DNA of 64,000 nt from JAUILH01 sp964230215 (lineage in GTDB: Bacteria > Bacteroidota > Bacteroidia > Flavobacteriales_D > JAUILH01). Positions within the stretch are counted from its first letter, which is position 1. Every line of letters starts with the position of its first letter. Below the pieces are notes generated by a model. That model ran no database searches, was not told the DNA's origin, and saw only the letters and a program-made list of their open reading frames with translations. Shown in pieces: positions 34,536-43,564 of this stretch. The stretch lies in contig CAXRGQ010000016.1 of the NCBI GenBank assembly GCA_964230215.1, positions 558,001 through 622,000 on the forward strand. Reading direction: 5' to 3'. The position numbers were made by a program, and so were the translations under genes.

Positions 34536-36029
34536 GTCCGTGAGCTTTATAAAACGACCATTAAGGTATTTATAATGCACCCCATTTAGTTCAATGGTAT
34601 CTCCATTTACATGCTTATGCAGATCTAATATATCCTCCTCAATTGTGTGAACCGAACCTTTAGTTTCATACGCCAACTTCAGGTAGTCAGGATGAATATC
34701 ATCACGTACACCACACAAAATTATCCTTACAGGTGTCTTAAAATCTGGCAACAGTGCAATATCCTTGATAGGTGCATGATTATCAGCAATCATTATTAAC
34801 TCCTTGAAGTCGTTATCATATTTTACAGCTTTTATAAGGGCTTCCATATTGTTTTCATCCACATCTCCTCCTGATCCTGCCTCTGCAGCTCTTACCAAAT
34901 CATTGACCAAAGTATCCAGAGTTTGACCCTTAGAATAATAGATGCCTCCAATATTACCAATAAGCTCATCCTTTTTGTAATCATCCATATCATTACCGTC
35001 ATTAAAGAATACAAAACGTGCATCTTGTTCATGCATATAATTCATGCCAAACCAGGTTGATAATTGCGCTGTATATGGATTCATACTCCCTGTAACATCT
35101 GTAACTACTAATTTATTTTTCCAATGCTTATTGCGCTCGAATACTTTAAGGATTACTTTGTCTGCAAATGAACGTTCACCAGACTTGTATTCTTCGATCT
35201 CCGCCTTTCTCGCCTCTAGTGCGGACATGCGCATCTTCTTGCAATACTTTTCGAATTCTTTTCTTTCCTTTTCTAAACGTTTTGCCTCTTCTGCCAGCCG
35301 CTTTGCTTCTTCAGCCCGTCTTTTTTCAATATTCTTAGTGCCTTCATATTGCAGGCGCATAGTGTTTTCAATAAAGCCCTGGCTTGCCTCAAGCTTAATT
35401 CTATCGACATGTTTATCATAGTAAAAATTGATGCGGTAATCGTCTCCTTTTGGAAGATATGCCTTCAATTTTCCTGTTGAACTTGTTTTACCTACGAATA
35501 CTTTACTCCGTCCTTGTGCATCAAAATAAACGATTTCATTTGGAAGGCCCTTTCCGTCAAGACCAATTAAATCGAGCTTAAACTCAGCGAACAATTCATC
35601 ATTGTATTTTCGTCTGAATTCAATTAAATCCACTGTATCTCCCATTGCCGCCAATTGCTTGTTAAGCGATTTTATCTGCGCGTCACTAAGTGGATATTTT
35701 TTACCCCAGTCTTCTTCACCTGCGGTATATCGAAAGTTCTTATTCATGTTTACTCCTGGTACGTTAGGAGTAACCAATTGCTTTTCAATCTCAGAGTTGG
35801 ATAGAACAATTTTATAATCGGTAGCTGGTTTTAATGAAAATTCTGCGCCGCCCTCTCCATTGGTGGTGCCCGTTAAAGTCTCTCCAGAAACTCTATCGGT
35901 AACTTTCACCTCAACCCCTGGATATGGTGATCCAGACATGTTTTTGCAATAAATTGTCACAGTTAAATTCTCTTGCGCATGGGTCCAAAAGGATACTAAA
36001 AGAGTGATAAGTAATAAGTAGTTTTTCAT
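34530..36029 (-). CDS. secreted protein with Ig-like repeats, coiled coil and vWA-like domain
   Basis: 499 residues from the ATG at 36029, which begins a signal peptide (MKNYLLLITLLVSFWTHAQ); a start 20 codons upstream would bury it. Two carboxypeptidase-regulatory-like beta domains follow (about 25-110 and 150-235). A Glu/Arg/Lys-rich coiled-coil segment comes next (about 240-300). The vWA-like domain starts at LVVTDVTGSMNPY (MIDAS-like DxTGS, about residue 318) and runs to ELIMIADNHAPI and RIILCGV. Likely periplasmic, possibly a binding or chaperone-like role. The six-base overlap with the fusion gene is tail to tail. Confidence 0.75.
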   Translation of the reverse strand: MKNYLLLITLLVSFWTHAQENLTVTIYCKNMSGSPYPGVEVKVTDRVSGETLTGTTNGEGGAEFSLKPATDYKIVLSNSEIEKQLVTPNVPGVNMNKNFRYTAGEEDWGKKYPLSDAQIKSLNKQLAAMGDTVDLIEFRRKYNDELFAEFKLDLIGLDGKGLPNEIVYFDAQGRSKVFVGKTSSTGKLKAYLPKGDDYRINFYYDKHVDRIKLEASQGFIENTMRLQYEGTKNIEKRRAEEAKRLAEEAKRLEKERKEFEKYCKKMRMSALEARKAEIEEYKSGERSFADKVILKVFERNKHWKNKLVVTDVTGSMNPYTAQLSTWFGMNYMHEQDARFVFFNDGNDMDDYKKDELIGNIGGIYYSKGQTLDTLVNDLVRAAEAGSGGDVDENNMEALIKAVKYDNDFKELIMIADNHAPIKDIALLPDFKTPVRIILCGVRDDIHPDYLKLAYETKGSVHTIEEDILDLHKHVNGDTIELNGVHYKYLNGRFIKLTDL

Positions 36030-36089
36030 AGTTCTATTTAAGACTTTCTGGTAACATAACAATTCCAAGATTTTACCGTTTAAATCCAT

Positions 36090-36692
36090 ATGCTACGTTT
36101 TGCATGTGTACTACTTTTTCTAGCATGGGCACTAAACAGTGCGGCACAACATCCTATTCTAAACTATTTCAACATAAATAGAATAAACGATGAGGTACAT
36201 TTGAGTTGGGAAATTGAAAGTGGTAGTCAATGTGATGGCATTCAAATTTACAGAGCAAGCGACAGCCTAAACTTCTCAGAGATAGGTGACATAGCAGGAA
36301 TATGCGGAAATCCAGATTTTGCTCAACCCTACAGTTTTGTGGACAATGCACCAGTTACCAACGCATACAATACCTACAAACTGAAGTTAGGCACTCAGGG
36401 CTACTCGTTTACAGTCACCATTCATTACATTCAAACGAATGAAAGCGGGTATTCTATTTTGCCCCATCCTGCCAACGAACAATCAGTTCTGTATTTTGAC
36501 AACCCAAATCAGGAAGGATTTACATTAAAGATATATGACATATCAGGAAGCTTGGTCCACACTTCTGAATGGAACAGCAATGCAATTCCGCTAGATATAT
36601 TGCAAAATTTAAGTGGTTTGTACGTGATGCAACTCAGTTCAGATGACGCAACAAAAAACATTGTTGGCAAATTGCTGATCAATCCATCCTAA
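36090..36692 (+). CDS. small T9SS type-A secreted protein
   Basis: 200 residues with a signal peptide (FACVLLFLAWALNSAAQ). One fibronectin-III-like domain (about residues 20-110, with VHLSWEIESGSQCDGIQIYRASDS) is followed directly by a T9SS type-A sorting domain (YSILPHPANEQSVLYF .. GKLLINPS). This is small for a T9SS cargo, essentially one binding domain plus the export tag. It is divergent from the vWA gene (60 bases apart), and its stop region overlaps arfB by 14 bases. Confidence 0.8.
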   Translation: MLRFACVLLFLAWALNSAAQHPILNYFNINRINDEVHLSWEIESGSQCDGIQIYRASDSLNFSEIGDIAGICGNPDFAQPYSFVDNAPVTNAYNTYKLKLGTQGYSFTVTIHYIQTNESGYSILPHPANEQSVLYFDNPNQEGFTLKIYDISGSLVHTSEWNSNAIPLDILQNLSGLYVMQLSSDDATKNIVGKLLINPS

Positions 36693-37092
36693 AGTTGCGA
36701 TTACTCTTTTTCTCGCCTTGAGCCTTTTTTGCTTTTAGACGTTTTTCCTTTACACTCTTCGGAACCCTGGTTGGTTTTCTTTTCTTCGGCACCTTACTAG
36801 CTTCAACTAAGAGCTCATACAAACGACGAACAACACGTTCCTTATTTGTGTGTTGAGAACGGCTTGATTGATCCGATAATATCAGTTTACCACTAGACAC
36901 CCTATGACGCAGGTTGCCCAAAATTATGCCCTTAAGGTGTTCATCAATCGCGCCAGACGCTTCAATATTGAAAATAACGGTAACTCTAGTCTCAACTTTA
37001 TTCACATGCTGCCCTCCTTTACCAGAGCTGGTGGAAGTTTGAAACTCCAATTCGTTTAAAACCTGAGGCCATATGTATTTAATCTTATCCAA
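36679..37092 (-). CDS. arfB: alternative ribosome-rescue factor ArfB (peptidyl-tRNA hydrolase)
   Basis: 137 residues from a TTG at 37092; the frame is open upstream to 37185, but that would overlap the signal peptide of the divergent gene. The class-I release-factor GGQ motif is in TSSGKGGQHVNKVETRV. The basic C-terminal tail (KSVKEKRLKAKKAQGEKKS) fits the part that enters the empty mRNA channel. It frees ribosomes stalled at the end of broken mRNA. Length with the TTG start equals that of typical members. Confidence 0.9.
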   Translation of the reverse strand: MDKIKYIWPQVLNELEFQTSTSSGKGGQHVNKVETRVTVIFNIEASGAIDEHLKGIILGNLRHRVSSGKLILSDQSSRSQHTNKERVVRRLYELLVEASKVPKKRKPTRVPKSVKEKRLKAKKAQGEKKSNRNFRMD

Positions 37093-37112
37093 AAAACGTA
37101 CATTTAAGTTAG

Positions 37113-37544
37113 ATGCCAGTATATAAAATACCACTAATTGTGATAATGCTTTTTGGGTCAACTGCCTATTGCCAGCATAAAACAATTGTTAGTGAGAACA
37201 CTGAATTACATCCAAATGGCGAACTAAAAGTGCATATAATTGTTACATCAAAGATATCAAAAGACCCAAAACTGTACGAGTACTATTGGAAAAAGTCCAT
37301 TGAAAGATTTACTTATGACACAAGTGGCACCTTATTGACAGAAATGTTTCGAGTAGAACTTCATAGCAGTTATGGAAGACCTTGTGACGAGCTTATTTAT
37401 AAGTTTGTGGAGTACAACTCAAATGGTGACAAAGTATGGGAATTTGTGAGCAAATGTGATTGTAAACGTGAGAAATACATAAGATATCACGATGGTAAGA
37501 AAATAATAAAGCAAAAGAAAAGACGCTATACATGGAAGTATTAA
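37113..37544 (+). CDS. secreted protein of unknown function
   Basis: 143 residues with a signal peptide (PLIVIMLFGSTAYCQ). The mature part is basic, with three late cysteines (RPCDELIY, SKCDCKRE). Content resembles antitoxin-like or MORN-like beta hairpins (HPNGELKVHI, YNSNGDKVWEF), suggesting a short run of beta-hairpin repeats. The last 13 bases overlap the next gene. It starts 20 bases from the arfB start on the other strand. Confidence 0.6.
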   Translation: MPVYKIPLIVIMLFGSTAYCQHKTIVSENTELHPNGELKVHIIVTSKISKDPKLYEYYWKKSIERFTYDTSGTLLTEMFRVELHSSYGRPCDELIYKFVEYNSNGDKVWEFVSKCDCKREKYIRYHDGKKIIKQKKRRYTWKY

Positions 37545-38176
37545 CAAAACTAAATATAGAATCTTTGGAGGTTTCTCCAATGTTTAAGACTAATGCTGAA
37601 ATTGTAGGTTTAGACTTATCATCAAGCAATAAATCATTGGATCCAGCTCACCCAGAGCATTACGTGCTTCAAGCAACTGATAACTTTAAAAAAATGGGTA
37701 TTGGGGGCTATCTGGAAAAAAGACGTCTCTATGAAATAAGTGATAATTTTAAAGATGAAACATTCAGAAATATTCACTTAGGCATAGATGTGTGGTACAA
37801 AGCTGAAACACCTATTCACGCTCCTTTAAAAGGTGTTATCCATAGTTACAATAACAACCACTTGAGAGGAGATTACGGTCCCACCATAATTCTTCAACAC
37901 GACATTAATCACACTACGTTTTACACGCTATATGGACACCTTAGTCTTGAATCTCTGCATTCAATTAAGCTTGGGCAAGAAATATCTGCAGGTGAACGAT
38001 TTTGCTGGATTGGCAACAATTCGGTTAATGGTGGTTGGACGCCACATTTACACTTTCAAGTCATTCGTGATATGCAAGGTAAACGAGGAGATTATCCCGG
38101 GGTAGCACATGAAAAAAACCTGGATTTTTATAGAGTCAATTGTCCTGACCCAGCACAACTTATTCGCTTTGCCTAA
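37532..38176 (+). CDS. M23-family (LytM-like) metallopeptidase domain protein without signal peptide
   Basis: 214 residues. Zinc ligands of M23 peptidases are present: H82 and D86 (HLGIDVW) and H174 with H172 in the HLHF motif; the YGHLS segment supplies a further conserved His. Known M23 enzymes cut peptidoglycan cross-bridges in the periplasm, but this protein lacks a recognisable signal peptide. The same domain occurs in other Bacteroidota without export signals, sometimes fused to a phosphotransferase-like part, so its substrate is uncertain. It overlaps the previous gene by 13 bases and priA by four (tail to tail). Confidence 0.85.
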   Translation: MEVLTKLNIESLEVSPMFKTNAEIVGLDLSSSNKSLDPAHPEHYVLQATDNFKKMGIGGYLEKRRLYEISDNFKDETFRNIHLGIDVWYKAETPIHAPLKGVIHSYNNNHLRGDYGPTIILQHDINHTTFYTLYGHLSLESLHSIKLGQEISAGERFCWIGNNSVNGGWTPHLHFQVIRDMQGKRGDYPGVAHEKNLDFYRVNCPDPAQLIRFA

Positions 38177-40650
38177 GTAGGGTCAACATCAATCATTATT
38201 CTAGACGACTTAAAGTCTTTATCGCTTTCTAAGTCCTTAAGAATGTCCCATATTATGTTGCGGACTTTTTTATTGGATAATTCACGTTCTAATTTGAGAA
38301 TGATTTGTTTGATATAGAGATTATTGACTCTTGCCACCATAGGGTCTTGTGGCCCTAAAATTCGGTTTTTAAAGACCTCTGTTAATTTAGAAGCGAGCAA
38401 CTCTGCATTTCTACGTGCCATTTCTTTATCTCTGTGCTTCACAGTAAACTGTATCATTCTGAAGAATGGTGGATACGAAAAGTTTTTCCGCTCAAACAGC
38501 TCTTGCTGATACATTTTCTTATAGTTACTATCTATAACTTGCTGAATTATCCAGTGGTCTGGTTGATAGGTTTGAATAATCACCTTTCCCCGCTTCTTAT
38601 TCCGCCCTGCTCTACCCGCCACCTGACTCATTAACTGATACGCACGTTCGAAACTCCTGAAATCAGGGTAATTCAACATTTGATCTGCACTAAGCACCCC
38701 CACCAAGGATACATTGTCAAAATCAAGACCCTTGGACACCATTTGGGTACCGATTAGCACGTCAATTTCACGATTAGAAAAACTCTCAATTATTCGCTGA
38801 TAGCTGTGCTTACTGCGCGTGGTGTCCAAATCCAACCTAGATACTGATATGTTGGGGAAAATTACTTTGATTTCATCTTCAATTTTCTCTGTACCGAAAC
38901 CTTTCATCTCAAGCTCTGTGCTTCCACAACCATCACATTTTCTGGGAGGATGAATGGCATAACCACAGTAGTGACAGTTAAGAAGATGTGCTTGTTTATG
39001 ATAGGTAAGAGACACGTCACAACGCACGCACTGGGGAACCCAACCACATTCATTACATACCCACATTGGTGTATATCCACGCCTGTTTTGGAATAGAATA
39101 ATCTGTTCCTTGGCTTCAATGGCTTCTTCAATTTGCTTAACTAGAAAGGACGAAAAATGCGAGTGCATGGTTTTCTCCCGTTGCTCCTTCTTTAGATCCG
39201 CACACAGAATCTCAGGCATCTTAACATCCCCATATCGCTTGTTTATTTCAACCAAATGATACTTGCCTTCTTCCGCTAACCAATAGCTCTCAATACTGGG
39301 CGTTGCGGTACCCATCAACACATTTGCTTGATGTTCATGAGCCAATACCATGGCAGCGTCTCTAGCGTGATATCGCGGAGCAGGGTCGTATTGTTTGAAG
39401 GTGTTTTCGTGCTCCTCATCAATAATGATTAAGCCGAGATTTCTGAAGGGCAAAAACAAGGAAGATCGCGCCCCTACGAGAATATCAAATCTATCATCGC
39501 CTTCACTCATACTGCGCTGCCACACCTCAACGCGCTCATTTTGCCCAAATTTAGAGTGAAATATGCCAATTCTATCGCCAAAATAATTCTGTAATCTGCG
39601 GATTAACTGTGTGGTCAAAGCAATCTCAGGAATCATGAACAGCACTTGTTCCCCTTTATCAATGACTTCCTGAATCAGACTTACATAAATTTCAGTTTTA
39701 CCGCTAGATGTTACGCCATGTAGAAGGACTGGTTTATTATCATCAAAGCCCTCCTTAATTTCATTTTTTGCTTTCTCCTGTGCTTCAGATAATGCCTTAA
39801 TCATATTCAGCTCATTATCCATATCCTGTATACGATTTACTACATCCTCTTCTAGAACCAGGACATCTTTTTTTATGAGTGTATTGAGCGAGCTTGAACT
39901 TCCTCCAGAAAACTCCAGCAACTCCCTCTTAACCACTCTTTGTGGCGCTACCTGCTCTTTAAAGTGTAAGAAAGCCAATAAGACTTCTAATTGTTTGACG
40001 GATCGGTTATTGGATTGCAATTGATCGAGTAAATCATTTAAATCTGCTTCATTTTCGTATCGTGAATTCAGATGTACAAACGTCTCAAACTTAGGTTTGT
40101 ATCGAGCTCTTAACTCGTCTTCCATCACAACCACTCGCTTATCAATTAATGACTTAACAATTGGTTGAATGGTTTTGATGCCTAATATGGCCTGAACATC
40201 ATCCAGCTTAATTCGTTGCTGAATTTCTATTGCCTCTGCTATCAGATACTCTTTATCGTTCAGTTCGTCATAATTTACCTCACTGTCGGGATGTCTTACT
40301 AAATATTGCTCCGAATTCAACTTTAGGCCAGACGGAATAGCCGCATTCATTACCTCACCAATTCCGCACATATAATAATGTGCCATCCACTCCCAGAAAG
40401 CAAATTGCCAGTCATATACTATCGGACTTTCATCAAGTACAGCATCAATGTATTTGGCCTTGTATACTTCTGGTGGATTTTCGTGAACCCTGCGAATCAA
40501 ACCTGTATAGTTTCGCTTTTTACCGAATGCAACTACCACGCGTTTCCCAGGTGCAACCTTATCGTTCATATCAAGTGGAACTCGATATGTAAAGGTTTGC
40601 CGCATAGGTACAGGCACAATTACATCCACAAAAAGCGTTTGTCTACTCAT
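38173..40650 (-). CDS. priA: primosomal protein N' (replication restart helicase)
   Basis: 825 residues. A 3'-DNA-end-binding N-terminal domain (VIVPVPMRQTFTYRVP), then helicase motif I HGVTSSGKTEIY, motif II IIIDEEHENTFKQ, motif III GTATPS and motif VI QVAGRAGR. Two zinc sites are formed by CNECGWVPQCVRC and CHYCGYAIHPPRKCDGC in the middle. PriA reloads the replisome at stalled forks. It starts three bases after pfkA, so both are transcribed together. Confidence 0.97.
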   Translation of the reverse strand: MSRQTLFVDVIVPVPMRQTFTYRVPLDMNDKVAPGKRVVVAFGKKRNYTGLIRRVHENPPEVYKAKYIDAVLDESPIVYDWQFAFWEWMAHYYMCGIGEVMNAAIPSGLKLNSEQYLVRHPDSEVNYDELNDKEYLIAEAIEIQQRIKLDDVQAILGIKTIQPIVKSLIDKRVVVMEDELRARYKPKFETFVHLNSRYENEADLNDLLDQLQSNNRSVKQLEVLLAFLHFKEQVAPQRVVKRELLEFSGGSSSSLNTLIKKDVLVLEEDVVNRIQDMDNELNMIKALSEAQEKAKNEIKEGFDDNKPVLLHGVTSSGKTEIYVSLIQEVIDKGEQVLFMIPEIALTTQLIRRLQNYFGDRIGIFHSKFGQNERVEVWQRSMSEGDDRFDILVGARSSLFLPFRNLGLIIIDEEHENTFKQYDPAPRYHARDAAMVLAHEHQANVLMGTATPSIESYWLAEEGKYHLVEINKRYGDVKMPEILCADLKKEQREKTMHSHFSSFLVKQIEEAIEAKEQIILFQNRRGYTPMWVCNECGWVPQCVRCDVSLTYHKQAHLLNCHYCGYAIHPPRKCDGCGSTELEMKGFGTEKIEDEIKVIFPNISVSRLDLDTTRSKHSYQRIIESFSNREIDVLIGTQMVSKGLDFDNVSLVGVLSADQMLNYPDFRSFERAYQLMSQVAGRAGRNKKRGKVIIQTYQPDHWIIQQVIDSNYKKMYQQELFERKNFSYPPFFRMIQFTVKHRDKEMARRNAELLASKLTEVFKNRILGPQDPMVARVNNLYIKQIILKLERELSNKKVRNIIWDILKDLESDKDFKSSRIMIDVDPT

Positions 40651-40653
40651 ATT

Positions 40654-41625
40654 CTATATAGCCAATATTTTAGCGAGATTCAACAAATCCTTTGATACAG
40701 ATTTATGGTGTTTCACGGCATTTGAGAAGTCTGTGTACTTTATTTTACTATTTACAATACCCACCATTAAATTGGACTTTCCGTCTACTAACGCGTCAAC
40801 CGCAGCATTCCCCATTGTACTTGCAATAACTCTATCCATGGCTGATGGGCTTCCCCCTCTCTGCATATGACCTAGAATTGATACACGAATCTCATAGTGG
40901 TCGAATTTGCTTTGAATAGCATGAGCCACTTCTTGTGCGCCGCCAGCATCATCACCCTCAGCCACTATTATAATTCCACTCATCTTGTTAGCACGTCTCC
41001 CCGATTCCAATTTTGAAATCAAACTATCAATTAAAGTCGGTTCTTCTGGCACCAATATGGCTTCAGCACCAGTTCCAATACCGCTTCTTAATGCAATAAA
41101 TCCAGCATCTTTCCCCATAACTTCAACAATAAATAAGCGGTTATGTGAAGCAGCAGTATCTCTTATCTTATCAACAGCACTAACCACCGTATTAATGGCC
41201 GTGTCATAACCTATTGTGAAATCTGTGCCATACATATCATTGTCAATGGTACCAGGAATTCCAATAACAGGAATTCCTTGTTCTTCGATTAGCGCATTGG
41301 CACCTCTAAATGTTCCGTCACCACCAATACATATAAGGCCATCTACTCCAAGATTTCTAAGATTATCACCCACTATTTTCCTATACTCCATATCCATAAA
41401 TCGCTTGCTTCTAGCCGACTTAAGAATGGTACCTCCGCGCTGCAAAATATTGGCGACATCATGGCTTGCCAATGAAACGTAATCATTGTCAATCATACCC
41501 TCATAGCCCCTGTAAAAGCCAATTACTTCAATGCCCTTATAGGCTGCTGTTCTTACCACAGCTCTAATGCATGCATTCATCCCTGGAGCATCTCCACCGG
41601 ATGTCATAAGCGCAATTTTCTTCAT
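40654..41625 (-). CDS. pfkA: ATP-dependent 6-phosphofructokinase
   Basis: 323 residues, the bacterial ATP-PFK length. MTSGGDAPGMNACIRAVVR carries the phosphate-binding glycine loop, GGDGTFRGA and PGTIDNDMYGTDFTIGYDTA carry the catalytic Asp region, and GHMQRGGSPSAMDR carries the sugar-phosphate site. Phosphorylates fructose-6-phosphate in glycolysis. The TACATTTG at 41637-41630 lies only four bases before the ATG, suggesting a leaderless or very short leader. Confidence 0.96.
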   Translation of the reverse strand: MKKIALMTSGGDAPGMNACIRAVVRTAAYKGIEVIGFYRGYEGMIDNDYVSLASHDVANILQRGGTILKSARSKRFMDMEYRKIVGDNLRNLGVDGLICIGGDGTFRGANALIEEQGIPVIGIPGTIDNDMYGTDFTIGYDTAINTVVSAVDKIRDTAASHNRLFIVEVMGKDAGFIALRSGIGTGAEAILVPEEPTLIDSLISKLESGRRANKMSGIIIVAEGDDAGGAQEVAHAIQSKFDHYEIRVSILGHMQRGGSPSAMDRVIASTMGNAAVDALVDGKSNLMVGIVNSKIKYTDFSNAVKHHKSVSKDLLNLAKILAI

Positions 41626-41713
41626 ATCTCAAATGTACGTATTCAGCACGTAATGTTTATAAGTAGTGAGGCAAACTCTGAAAATAATGCCATTCCCAAC
41701 TTACTTTTACCCT

Positions 41714-43477
41714 ATGAGTCTATCTACTCTAGATTGGATAATTGTAATTGCCTTCATCGCCATAGCGGTGATAATTGGCATCTCAGTAAAAAATACAGCG
41801 AGCAAATCGCTGAACAACTTTTTCTTGGGTGGCAGAAACTTACCATGGTATGTTGCAGGGGTTTCTATGGTAGCCACCACCTTTGCCGCTGATACACCAC
41901 TGTGGGTAGCAGAGCAAGTATCCTTAGGAGGTATTGCTCGCAATTGGCTTTGGTGGAGCTTTTTAATGGGCGGCGTTTTGACAACATTCTTCTTCGCAAA
42001 TCTCTGGAGAAGAGCCAATGTCTTAACTGAATTAGAATTGCTAGAACTTAGATACGGAGGAAAAATAGCCTCATTCTTACGTGGGTTTAAGGCGGTGTAT
42101 TTAGGTCTTTTTCTTAATTGTGTTGTTATAGGCTGGGTAAATGCGGCCATGATAGCTATACTATCTGTGTTCTTTGGACTTGATGCTACTGAAGCCTTTT
42201 GGATAACCATGGGTATTATGGTATTAGTTGCCATTTATAGCTCGGTGGCTGGCTTGCTTGGTGTCGCTATCACAGACTTTATTCAATTTACCATAGCCAT
42301 GATTGGGAGTGTGATACTGGCTATAATTGTACTCAATTCTGATAAAATAGGCGGAATGGAAGGGCTCATTGAAAAGAGCGAACCTTGGCGCTTAAATTTT
42401 CTTCCAGATATCACAGCGAATGCAGAAGATGGTAATAGACAATATACCAATATTGCTATGTTCGCTTTTCTTGGTGTTACATGGTGGGCGTCTTGGTATC
42501 CAGGCAATGAACCAGGAGGTGGCGGGTATATATCACAACGTATGATGAGCGCTAAAGATGAAAAAAACGCTGTACTATCAAGTTTGTTTTTTCAGTTGGC
42601 ACATTATGCTCTAAGACCTTGGCCATGGATAATTGTAGGTTTGGCGGCATGCGTATTATATCCGGGACTTGAAAGCCCGGGAGAAGGCTATGTATACGTT
42701 ATGAAAGATTTCTTGCCTAACGGCATGAAGGGATTTGTGTTAGCCGCTTTTATTGGCGCATATATGAGTACCATTTCAACACAATTAAATTGGGGGGCTT
42801 CCTATTTAACGAATGACTTATACAAACGTTTTATCCGCAAACCTAATGAAGGTGAAGATGAAAAACACTATCTAAAATCTGCCAGGTTAATCACTATTAT
42901 CCTGATGTTGTGTTGTTTAGTATCTACAAGTATGATTGATTCAATTGATGCAGCCGTACGATTTATGTTAGGCAGTGCATCTGGTTTAGGAGCTGTGCTA
43001 ATAATGCGTTGGTACTGGTATCGTATAAACGGAATAACCGAATTAGTGGCAACCATTGCGCCCTTTGTTGGATTCACTATTGCATATTTCATTGGTGAGT
43101 CTGCAGGAGAAGAGTTCACAAGAAATGAAGGTCCATTATTATTTACCACAGCATTTACTACTATTGCATGGGTAATTACTGCCTTAGTAACAAAGCCCGA
43201 AAATGAGGCAACGCTTAGTAATTTCTATGCACGTGTGAGACCCGGAGGATGGTGGGGACCGTACGTACCGGATGAAGACAAGGCCAAAGATCGCAGAGAA
43301 AAATGGTATCTAGTATTATGCTGGGTATCGGCAGTAGCAATGATTTATAGTGTGCTGTTTGGAATTGGCAATTTTATATTCATGGATTATTCTAATGCAT
43401 TCATATGTACAATTATCGCATTGGTCTCCACAGCAGCATTATTGATAGGAATGAAAAAATCCAACATATTAAATTAA
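41714..43477 (+). CDS. sodium:solute symporter (SSS family)
   Basis: 587 residues from the ATG at 41714, which starts the first membrane helix (LSTLDWIIVIAFIAIAVI) as in relatives; ATGs 16 and 8 codons upstream are less likely. Around thirteen hydrophobic helices, with NNFFLGGRNLPWYVAGVSMVATTFAADTP holding the helix-1 sodium-site region. Substrate cannot be assigned; Bacteroidota relatives are annotated as sodium:solute or sodium:proline/sugar symporters. Divergent from pfkA and probably its own transcript. Confidence 0.88.
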   Translation: MSLSTLDWIIVIAFIAIAVIIGISVKNTASKSLNNFFLGGRNLPWYVAGVSMVATTFAADTPLWVAEQVSLGGIARNWLWWSFLMGGVLTTFFFANLWRRANVLTELELLELRYGGKIASFLRGFKAVYLGLFLNCVVIGWVNAAMIAILSVFFGLDATEAFWITMGIMVLVAIYSSVAGLLGVAITDFIQFTIAMIGSVILAIIVLNSDKIGGMEGLIEKSEPWRLNFLPDITANAEDGNRQYTNIAMFAFLGVTWWASWYPGNEPGGGGYISQRMMSAKDEKNAVLSSLFFQLAHYALRPWPWIIVGLAACVLYPGLESPGEGYVYVMKDFLPNGMKGFVLAAFIGAYMSTISTQLNWGASYLTNDLYKRFIRKPNEGEDEKHYLKSARLITIILMLCCLVSTSMIDSIDAAVRFMLGSASGLGAVLIMRWYWYRINGITELVATIAPFVGFTIAYFIGESAGEEFTRNEGPLLFTTAFTTIAWVITALVTKPENEATLSNFYARVRPGGWWGPYVPDEDKAKDRREKWYLVLCWVSAVAMIYSVLFGIGNFIFMDYSNAFICTIIALVSTAALLIGMKKSNILN

Positions 43478-43495
43478 TTATAGAGTGAAATTCCC

Positions 43496-43525
43496 TTTGA
43501 GAATTGTGCAATTTTTCCTTACTTG
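43496..43525 (+). promoter_or_regulatory. possible promoter of the lipoprotein-ABC operon
   Basis: TTTG (43496-43499), 20 bases, TACTTG (43520-43525) followed by CACC. It is close to the Bacteroidota -33/-7 pattern but the -7 element is short by two bases. The first ATG is at 43565. Confidence 0.45.
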
Positions 43526-43564
43526 CACCATCTTAGGAAGAACTGTTGAACGACAATTGACGTA

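Noticed and set aside
41707..42234. 175-residue minus-strand frame within the sodium:solute symporter gene
   Set aside because: Fully antisense to a clear membrane transporter and without family features.
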